Shown here in pieces: positions 49,859 through 56,587 of a stretch of DNA of 64,000 nucleotides; positions within the stretch are counted from its first letter, which is position 1, and every line of letters begins with the position of its first letter. The DNA is taken from NCBI GenBank assembly GCA_965221215.1, contig OZ244872.1:868001-932000 (forward strand), read 5' to 3'. Under the pieces are notes generated by a model, which had not been told where the DNA came from, did not search any database, and saw only the letters and a program-made list of their open reading frames with translations. The DNA is from Aldehydirespirator sp965221215 (GTDB taxonomy: Bacteria > Actinomycetota > Acidimicrobiia > Acidimicrobiales > Aldehydirespiratoraceae). The translations under genes and the position numbers were made by a program.

Positions 49859-50620
49859 ATGAGCGACATCTTCTCGTTTCAGGGTCGGGTGGCGGTGGTG
49901 ACCGGCGCGGCCGGCGGGCTCGGCACCGCCATCGTCGAAGCGCTGGCCGGGGCGGGCGCCTTCGTGGTGTGCGCCGACTCGGCGGCCGAGCCCAACCGGG
50001 AGCTGGCCCGCCGCCTCGGCGCCGACCGGGCCGAGGCCGTGACCGTGGACGTGTGCGACGAGCAGTCGGTGCAGGCCCTGAGCGAGCGGGCCGCGGCGAT
50101 CTCGGGCACCGTTGACGTGCTGGTCACCTGCGCAGGGATCGGCGGACGGGGCGCGGCGGCCACCTACGACGCCGATCTCTGGGACCGGGTGATCGACGTC
50201 AACTTGACCGGCCTCTTCCGCACCTGCCGGGCCGTCGGTAGCCGCATGATCGCGCAGCCCAACGGGGGCGCCGTCGTCAACATCGCCTCCGTGGTGGGGG
50301 CGGTGGGGCTGGCAGGCAGCGTCGGCTACCAGGCCTCCAAGGGCGGCGTGATTCAGCTCACCCGCACCCTGGCGGTGGAATGGGCGCCGCACGGCGTGCG
50401 GGTCAACGCGGTCTCGCCCGGCCATGTGGCCACCCCGCTGGTGCGCCGCCAATGGGAGACCGAGCCCGAGCTCAAGGACTACTTCGAGAGCCGCACCCCG
50501 CTGGGCCGGCTGGCCGAGCCCGACGATGTGGCCGGCGCGGTGCTGTTCCTCGCCTCGGGCACCGCCGCCATGGTGACCGGACAGATCATCGCCGTCGACG
50601 GCGGCTACATCGCGCAATAG
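49859..50620 (+). CDS. Short-chain dehydrogenase/reductase
   Basis: 253-aa FabG-like SDR. TGAAGGLG near residue 16, CADS after beta-2, NIASVVGAVG with catalytic Ser, YQASKGG near 160, and VTGQIIAVDGGYIAQ at the end. Substrate unknown; position between the lipoyl protein and E1 suggests a role in the same acid/ketone pathway. ATG start. It closely resembles the SDR at 24646-25371 in the EWAPHGVRVNAVSPG region. Confidence 0.87.
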   Translation: MSDIFSFQGRVAVVTGAAGGLGTAIVEALAGAGAFVVCADSAAEPNRELARRLGADRAEAVTVDVCDEQSVQALSERAAAISGTVDVLVTCAGIGGRGAAATYDADLWDRVIDVNLTGLFRTCRAVGSRMIAQPNGGAVVNIASVVGAVGLAGSVGYQASKGGVIQLTRTLAVEWAPHGVRVNAVSPGHVATPLVRRQWETEPELKDYFESRTPLGRLAEPDDVAGAVLFLASGTAAMVTGQIIAVDGGYIAQ

Positions 50621-50625
50621 GGGGT

Positions 50626-50742
50626 CGGCGACGCAATGGCCACTGAATCTGAGTCCTCACGCCCGGTGGGCGACCTCACCGGCGACTCGGCGAGCCAGGG
50701 CGACGCCATGGCTGCCCGATCTGAGCCCTCACGCCCGGGCGG
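50626..50742. repeat. 72-bp-spaced direct repeat at E1 gene start
   Basis: 50626-50670 and 50698-50742 are similar (GGCGACGCAATGGC vs GGCGACGCCATGGC, then TCTGAG.CCTCACGCCCG in both). The unit includes the ATG and the first ten codons; offset 72 bp keeps frame, so the protein begins twice (MATESESSRP, then MAARSEPSRP). Confidence 0.85.
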
Positions 50743-52867
50743 TCACGCCCAGGTGCCGATCAGCGAGGCCGAGGCTCGAGCCATGCACGCCGACATGGTG
50801 CTGATCCGGGTGTTCGAGAGCCGGGTAGCCGAGCTGTTCGCGGCGGGCAAGCTGCCCGGCTTCGTCCACACCTACCTGGGCGAGGAGGCCATTGCCGTCG
50901 GGGTGTGCTCGCAGCTCTCACCCGACGACTACCTCACGTCCACCCACCGCGGCCACGGCCACGCCCTGGCCAAGGGAATGGACCCGGCGGCGCTGATGGC
51001 CGAGCTGTACGGCCGGGCCGACGGGGTCTGCCGGGGCCGGGGCGGCTCGATGCATGTGGCCGACTTCTCGCTGGGAATGCTGGGCGCCAACGGCATTGTC
51101 GGCGGCGGGTTCGGGATAGCGGCCGGCGCGGCGCTGGCCGCCCGCCACCGGGGCAGCGATCAGGTCGCGGTGTGCTTCTTCGGCGACGGCGGCATCAACA
51201 AGGGCACCTTCCACGAAGCGCTCAACTTCGCGTCGGTGCACCGCCTCGGCGTGGTGTACGTGTGCGAGAACAACCAGTACGCCCAGTTCACGGCCCGGCA
51301 GCGCACCACCTCGGTCGACGACTTGGCCGTGCGGGCCGGCGCCTACGCCATGGCCGGCGAGACGGTGGACGGCAACGACGTGGCCGCGGTGGCCGCCGCC
51401 GCGGCCCGGGCGGTCGAGCGGGCCCGCAACGGCGGTGGGCCGACCCTGCTCAACATGGAGACCTACCGTTTCGGCGGCCACTACGTGGGCGATGCCGAGG
51501 TCTACCGCGACGACGCCGAGGTGGAGGAGCACCGCCGCCGCGATCCGATCCAGCGCTGGGAGGCGGTCCTGGCCTCTAGGGGCTGGTTCGTCGACGATGA
51601 GCCCGCCGCAGTTTGGGAAGCCGCCGCCGCGGTGGTGGACGACGCCGAGGAATTGGCCGAGGCTGCCCCCTTCCCCGACCCGCAGACCGCCCTCGACAAC
51701 GTGTTCACTCCGCCGCCGTCGATACGGGTATCGCCGCCACACCTCGACCCGACGGACGGCGGTCCTCCACGGGAATCTGCTGGCCAGAGCGGCGAAGACT
51801 CAGACGACAGTCCGCCACGAGAATCTGCGGGCGACACCGGCGAAGCTCCGGCTCGGCCCGTGCCGAGCCAGGCGGGCGAGGATGTCGGCGGCGAGACACG
51901 GCGCATGACCTTCGGGCAGGCCACCGTCGATGCCATGGCTGCGGCCATGCGCTCCGACGACCGCGTGGTCGTGCTGGGCGAGGACATCTCCTGGGGCGGC
52001 AACTTCGGCCAGTTCCGGGGCCTGGTCGACGAGTTCGGGTCGGACCGTGTGATCGACATGCCCATCTCGGAGGCGATCATCGTGGCCGCCGCGGTGGGCG
52101 CGGCCACCGCGGGGCTGCGTCCGGTGGCGTCCATGAGCTTCGTGGAGTTCACGCTGGGAGCCATGGACGAGATCGTCAACCAGGCCTCCAAGTTCCGCTA
52201 CATGTTCGGCGGACAGGTTTCGGTGCCGCTGGTGCTGCGGGCCTCCGACGGGGTGCTGCGCTCCTCGGCGTCGCAGCACTCCTCCAGCCTGGAGGGCCTG
52301 TTCACCCATCTGCCCGGCCTGAAGGTGGTGGCGCCGTCCAACCCGGCCGATGCCAAGGGCCTGCTGCGCACCGCCATCGACGACCCCGACCCGGTCATCT
52401 ACCTTGAGCACAAGAAGATCACCGCCCAGCGGGGCACGGTCCCTACCGGCGACCATCGGGTGCCGCTGGGCTCAGCCGCCGTCGCCCGCCCCGGCGCCGA
52501 CGCAACCGTGGTGGCCTATTCGGCCATGGCGGCGAACGCGCTGACCGCGGCGGAGCAGCTAGCCGCCGACGGCATCGACGTAGAGGTGATCGACCTGCGC
52601 TCGCTGGTGCCGCTCGACATCGACACTGTGCTGGAGTCGGTGGCCCGCACCCGCCGGGCAGTAGTGGCCCACGAAGCGTGGCGCTTCGGAGGCTTCGGCG
52701 CCGAGCTGGCGGCCCAACTGCACGCCGAACTGTTCGGCGAGTTGGAGGCGCCAGTGGCCCGCATCGGCGCAGCCTCGGCGCCGATCCCGTTCAGCCCGCC
52801 ACTGGAGTCCGCAGTGGTCCCAGGCCCCGAAGCAGTGTCAGCCGCAGTGCACTCCATCCTGCCCTAG
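50636..52867 (+). CDS. Fused alpha-beta E1 of a 2-oxoacid/acetoin-type dehydrogenase complex
   Basis: 743 aa. Residues 1-45 are the duplicated N-terminal tag. Alpha part (45-350): HRGHGHALAKGMDP, RGGSMH and the TPP motif GDGGINKGTFHEALNFA...NN near 185. Linker 355-423 is Pro/Ser/Glu/Gly-rich with two copies of PPRESAG (48-bp repeat). Beta part (424-743): GEDISWGGNFG, SEAIIVAAAVGAATAG, HEAWRFGGFGAE. Such fusions replace separate AcoA/AcoB or PdhA/PdhB. It needs a lipoyl carrier, available at 49517. Start at the first ATG; the ATG at 50708 is equally plausible. Overlaps the convergent cupin gene by 30 bp. Confidence 0.9.
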   Translation: MATESESSRPVGDLTGDSASQGDAMAARSEPSRPGGHAQVPISEAEARAMHADMVLIRVFESRVAELFAAGKLPGFVHTYLGEEAIAVGVCSQLSPDDYLTSTHRGHGHALAKGMDPAALMAELYGRADGVCRGRGGSMHVADFSLGMLGANGIVGGGFGIAAGAALAARHRGSDQVAVCFFGDGGINKGTFHEALNFASVHRLGVVYVCENNQYAQFTARQRTTSVDDLAVRAGAYAMAGETVDGNDVAAVAAAAARAVERARNGGGPTLLNMETYRFGGHYVGDAEVYRDDAEVEEHRRRDPIQRWEAVLASRGWFVDDEPAAVWEAAAAVVDDAEELAEAAPFPDPQTALDNVFTPPPSIRVSPPHLDPTDGGPPRESAGQSGEDSDDSPPRESAGDTGEAPARPVPSQAGEDVGGETRRMTFGQATVDAMAAAMRSDDRVVVLGEDISWGGNFGQFRGLVDEFGSDRVIDMPISEAIIVAAAVGAATAGLRPVASMSFVEFTLGAMDEIVNQASKFRYMFGGQVSVPLVLRASDGVLRSSASQHSSSLEGLFTHLPGLKVVAPSNPADAKGLLRTAIDDPDPVIYLEHKKITAQRGTVPTGDHRVPLGSAAVARPGADATVVAYSAMAANALTAAEQLAADGIDVEVIDLRSLVPLDIDTVLESVARTRRAVVAHEAWRFGGFGAELAAQLHAELFGELEAPVARIGAASAPIPFSPPLESAVVPGPEAVSAAVHSILP

Positions 52868-53635
52868 CTCGTTCCCCTGACCCGGCTCGCTGCTGTCGGC
52901 CCATTGGGTGGTCATGGTTCCGAAGGCTCGGTGGAAGGCGAGCATGGTTTCTTCGCAGTGGGATCCGGGGCCGCAGTGGGGGATGCCTGCTGGGCGGAAG
53001 AAGTAGGTGCCCGGCCCGGCCGTGACCATCTTGTCGGCCTCTTGCATGACGATCTCGCCTTCTATCACGAAGCATTCTTCGTGGTACCGGTGCTGGTGCG
53101 GGCTGTGGTCGCCGTGGTTCCAGCCTCGGGCGCCGCTTAGCCACACGTCGCCGACCGGGCCTCGGCCCAGGGGCTTGATGTGGCGGCCCGGCATCTCTGG
53201 GACGGGGATCCACTCCGTCTCTGCGGCCCGGCCCGGTGCCAGCTCGGCTGGCGGACCGGCAAACGTCGGGTCGTATCGCACCGGCGCCGATGTCATCAGC
53301 AGGGCCGCGCCGTCGGCGGCGACCTGCAGCGGGGGGACGTTCCGGCCCATGGGCAGATGCACGTAGTCGCCGGCCTCCAGGGTGTGCGGTCCGGCCTCGA
53401 CCGAGCCCTGGATCACGAACAGCTCCACCTCGGCGTCGAACGCGCCCCGCGCCCTCGGCCCCCAGCCTGCCCGAAGGCGCACAAGCCGGGTGCTCGAACC
53501 CTTCAGGTCGGTCGACAGGATGCGGGCCTCGAGGGCGCCGTCGATGCCGGGGATGGTCATCGATCGCACCGGCAGGGAGGCGTCGTGGATCCCGGCCAGA
53601 TGGGTGATCGTGCGATCGACTAGCGCCGGATCCAT
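52838..53635 (-). CDS. Bicupin-like protein
   Basis: 265 aa with two beta-barrel halves. First cupin around residues 70-110 (ELFVIQGSVEAGPHTLEAGDYVHLPMG), second around 170-230 (GDHSPHQHRYHEECFVIEGEIVMQEADKM, RPAGIPHCG). Metal ligands HQH..E and H are visible only in the second half, so one metal site is likely. Substrate or function unknown; such proteins are often oxygenases, isomerases or sensors. The last 30 bp overlap the convergent E1 gene. Confidence 0.82.
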   Translation of the reverse strand: MDPALVDRTITHLAGIHDASLPVRSMTIPGIDGALEARILSTDLKGSSTRLVRLRAGWGPRARGAFDAEVELFVIQGSVEAGPHTLEAGDYVHLPMGRNVPPLQVAADGAALLMTSAPVRYDPTFAGPPAELAPGRAAETEWIPVPEMPGRHIKPLGRGPVGDVWLSGARGWNHGDHSPHQHRYHEECFVIEGEIVMQEADKMVTAGPGTYFFRPAGIPHCGPGSHCEETMLAFHRAFGTMTTQWADSSEPGQGNELGQDGVHCG

Positions 53636-53736
53636 TGCCTCAGCCCGGCTCGCGGCGGCAGGTCGATCCCGGCGAGTCCACGGCCCTCAGTCCGGACCCC
53701 GAGCGTGGTCGGGCGCAGCGGACACTGGACTGGCGC

Positions 53737-54249
53737 TCAGGCGTCGAGCACCTGGAAGCCGGCTTCGGCCAGGTCCACCACCGGCGGCAGGGTGGACCAC
53801 GGGAAGTTGATCCACAGGTCGGTGCGCCTCCACACGTAGTCGCATTTGACCAGCGAGTGCGACTTCTCATACAGCACCGCCGAGCGCACCTCGGCCACCT
53901 CGTCGAGGCAGTAGTCGCGCACCAGCTTGAGGGTGTGGCCGGTGTCGGCCACGTCGTCGGCGATCAGGATGTTGGACTTGCGGTGGTCGACCAGGTCGAG
54001 TTGGGGGGGCAGCACCACCGGCACCTCCAACCGCTCGCCGACGCCGGTGTAGTACTCGCAGTTCATCACGTACACGTTCTTCACCGACAGCGCGTAGCCA
54101 AGCGACCCGGCGCAGAACAGCCCGCCCCGGGCGATGGCCAGGATCATGTCGGGCCGGTATCCGTCGTCGGCCACCATCTGGGCCAGCTCGCGGACACCGG
54201 TCCCGTAGAGCGCCCAGTCCATCTCCTCCCGCGCCGTGCTGTCGCCCAT
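53737..54249 (-). CDS. Phosphoribosyltransferase
   Basis: 170 aa, type I PRT fold. The PRPP-binding loop ILIADDVADTGHTLKLV (acidic pair D-D, then TGHT) is near residue 97; PDMILAIARGGLFCAG near 35 is the upstream purine-PRT signature. It resembles xanthine-guanine/hypoxanthine PRTs, salvaging a purine base with PRPP. Neighbouring xanthine dehydrogenase and SsnA-like genes (55493-59247) also deal with purines, so a purine role is plausible. ATG start. Confidence 0.84.
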   Translation of the reverse strand: MGDSTAREEMDWALYGTGVRELAQMVADDGYRPDMILAIARGGLFCAGSLGYALSVKNVYVMNCEYYTGVGERLEVPVVLPPQLDLVDHRKSNILIADDVADTGHTLKLVRDYCLDEVAEVRSAVLYEKSHSLVKCDYVWRRTDLWINFPWSTLPPVVDLAEAGFQVLDA

Positions 54250-54404
54250 GTTTCTGCCGTCCCCTCTGGTCGTGGCCTGCGCCGTAGTTACTACTAGGTC
54301 GCGCCAACCCCCGGTGGGATGTCCTGCGAGTAGGGTGGCGGCTGGCAGATCACTCTGAGTGGCACCGGTGCCGCCCACCTCGCACCCTGGCCATGCTGGG
54401 GTGG

Positions 54405-55424
54405 TCAGAGTTCCCAGCTGGCGAAGGCGTCGATCATCATCTCGGCGTCGGGGCCCAGCGGATACAGGATGGGCGTGGTGCAGCCGTTCTCGATGTAGTG
54501 GCGCACCTTTGCCCGGCACTCATCAGCGGTGCCGGCCGCGCACAGCAACTGCACCACATCGTCGGGCACGAGATTCGACGCCTCCTTCACCTGCTCGAGG
54601 GTGGCGGGCCAGGTCAGCACCGACCCGACCTCGTCGAGCAGCGACTGCGACACCCCCGAGGCCTTCATGATGTGGGGCTGCTGGCCCAGATACTGGGTGA
54701 TCAGCATGCGACCGCCGTCTAGAGCCTCGGTGCGCTCGGCCTCGGAATCGCCAGACGCCATCGAGCACACGATGAGCTGGGGCCGGTCGAGGTCGTCGAC
54801 AGTGCGACCCACCCGGGCCGCGCCCTCGGCCAAGTGCTCCATGGCCTGGGCGTTGTACTGGGGCGACACCAGGTAGTTGAACACCACGCCGTCGGCGATC
54901 TCACCGGTGAGGGCCATCATCTTGGCTCCGGTCGCCCCGATGTAGATGGGCACGTCCTTGGGTCGGCGCTCCTGCTGCACATAGTCGAGCTCCACCCCGT
55001 CGAACTGCACGAACTCGCCGTCGAAGGTGACGCTCTGGTCGCCGAGCAGGCCGCGGCACGCCTCCACGATCTCGCGCATCGCCTTCAGCGGGCGCACCCG
55101 GCGCACTCCCACCTTCGAGGCCAGCGGCTCCCACCAGGCGCCGATGCCGAGCAGGATCCGGCCCGGGGCCAGGTCGTCGAGGGTGGAGAAGGTGGAGGCC
55201 AGCCGGGCCGGGTTGCGGGTCCAGCAGTCCACCACGCCGCTGCCGACCTTGATGGTGTCGGTCACCGCGGCGATGGCGGCCATGGGCACCACCGCGTCGC
55301 GCACCAGCCGGGAGTCGGCTTGCCACACCGCGTCGAATCCCCTGGACTCGGCGTAGCGCGACAACTCCATCGACTCGGCGAGGGTGTGGGCGTCCTGGAT
55401 GTAGAGGGCTACGGGCTGGGCCAT
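54405..55424 (-). CDS. LLM-class F420-dependent oxidoreductase
   Basis: 339 aa luciferase-like TIM barrel. YAESRGFDAVWQADSRLVRDAVVPMAAIAAVT near residues 25-55, TFSTLDDLAPGRILLGIGAWW near 90 and PIYIGATGAKMMALTGEIADGVVFNY near 160 are typical of the F420 (5,10-methylene-H4MPT-reductase-like) branch. Substrate not predictable. ATG start at MAQPVALY. About 70 bp separates it from the SsnA-like gene upstream; co-transcription is possible. Confidence 0.86.
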   Translation of the reverse strand: MAQPVALYIQDAHTLAESMELSRYAESRGFDAVWQADSRLVRDAVVPMAAIAAVTDTIKVGSGVVDCWTRNPARLASTFSTLDDLAPGRILLGIGAWWEPLASKVGVRRVRPLKAMREIVEACRGLLGDQSVTFDGEFVQFDGVELDYVQQERRPKDVPIYIGATGAKMMALTGEIADGVVFNYLVSPQYNAQAMEHLAEGAARVGRTVDDLDRPQLIVCSMASGDSEAERTEALDGGRMLITQYLGQQPHIMKASGVSQSLLDEVGSVLTWPATLEQVKEASNLVPDDVVQLLCAAGTADECRAKVRHYIENGCTTPILYPLGPDAEMMIDAFASWEL

Positions 55425-55492
55425 GGTGTCTCCTTCGTGGGGTGCTTCGGTCGGGTGATTCGGTCTGCGGTCCTTCGGCCTGGTTCCTGGGC

Positions 55493-56587
55493 TCAGGGCA
55501 TTTCTTCTAGCTTGGCGAACAGTCTGGCGGCGGCTTCGGCCGCCTTGGCCCTGATCTCGTCGGCGTCCACCCTCACGGCCCGCCCGTCGCGCAGCACCGT
55601 CTCGCCGTCCACCGTTGCCTCCAGCGCCCGCACTCCGGTGGTGAAGGCCAGCGACCACGGGTCCATGCGGTCATACGACCAGACCACGGTGTCTTCGAGC
55701 GCCTCGGGGAACAGCCGCCAGCCGGCCTCCAGCCAACTCCAGGCCGTCTCGGGGGTGGCGGTCACGTCGTCGGAGCGGTGGCACACGTAGGCCAGCCGGA
55801 ACTCGTCGAGCATGGCCGCGCCGATGCCGTCGGTGCCCAGCGCGACCGGGTTGGGCCGGCCCGCGGGCCGGGCGTAGCCCACCGCGTTGTTCATGTTGGA
55901 GCGGGGGTTGTGCACGATCATGCCCGGCAGGTCGCGGTCGAGGTGCACGGCGTGGATGATGAGCCAGTCGTTCCGGGCCAGCGACTCCAGCCGGGCTCCG
56001 GCGGCGGCATCGGCGGTGCCCTCGGCCACATGGATGTGGACCCCGGCGCCGTGGTCGGCGGCCAGGCCCGCGGCGGCTTCCAGCGTGTCCTCCGAGCAGG
56101 TGAAAGCGGCGTGGACCCCTACGTGGCCCCGGCCCCCGGCCCGCAGGAACCGGTCGTTCTCGACCAGCCCCGCTCGGGCGCCGTCCGGTCCGTGGCGGTC
56201 GGTTACCCCGTAGCAGCAGTCCACCCTCACGCCCACCTCGGCGCAGGCCGCCGCGATCACGTCGAGCGAGCCCTCGATGGCGTTGGGCGACTCGTGGTGG
56301 TCGACGATGGCGGTGGTGCCCGACTCCAGGGCCTCCAGCGCCCCGAGCTTGGCCGACCACTCGATGATGTCGAGGTCGAGGGCCCGGTCGAGGCGCCACC
56401 ACACCAGCTCGAGGATCTCGGTGAACTCGGTCGGGGTTCGCGGCGGCGCCGGCATCCCTCGGGCCAGCGCCGAGTACAGGTGATGGTGCGCGCACACCAT
56501 GCCGGGGGTGGTCCGCTCAGGGTGCGGCCCGTTGACGGCCTGCGGGGGCGCGGCACCGCTCCGGGAATCGGCGGGGCTGCCGGTCAC
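55493..56587 (-). CDS. SsnA-like amidohydrolase, short N-terminus
   Basis: 364 aa. Metal site: PGMVCAHHHLYSALARGMP near residue 30 (H-x-H), HIHVAEG, HAVHL and LGTDGIG with the aspartate near 270. Closest in pattern to SsnA/guanine-deaminase-type hydrolases that accompany XdhD in E. coli. These usually have ~60 N-terminal residues of beta-sandwich before the HxH motif; here only a ~28-residue Ser/Pro-rich stretch precedes it. The GTG start overlaps the xanthine dehydrogenase stop (GTGA), so truncation happened within the operon. Role in purine breakdown inferred. Confidence 0.78.
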   Translation of the reverse strand: MTGSPADSRSGAAPPQAVNGPHPERTTPGMVCAHHHLYSALARGMPAPPRTPTEFTEILELVWWRLDRALDLDIIEWSAKLGALEALESGTTAIVDHHESPNAIEGSLDVIAAACAEVGVRVDCCYGVTDRHGPDGARAGLVENDRFLRAGGRGHVGVHAAFTCSEDTLEAAAGLAADHGAGVHIHVAEGTADAAAGARLESLARNDWLIIHAVHLDRDLPGMIVHNPRSNMNNAVGYARPAGRPNPVALGTDGIGAAMLDEFRLAYVCHRSDDVTATPETAWSWLEAGWRLFPEALEDTVVWSYDRMDPWSLAFTTGVRALEATVDGETVLRDGRAVRVDADEIRAKAAEAAARLFAKLEEMP

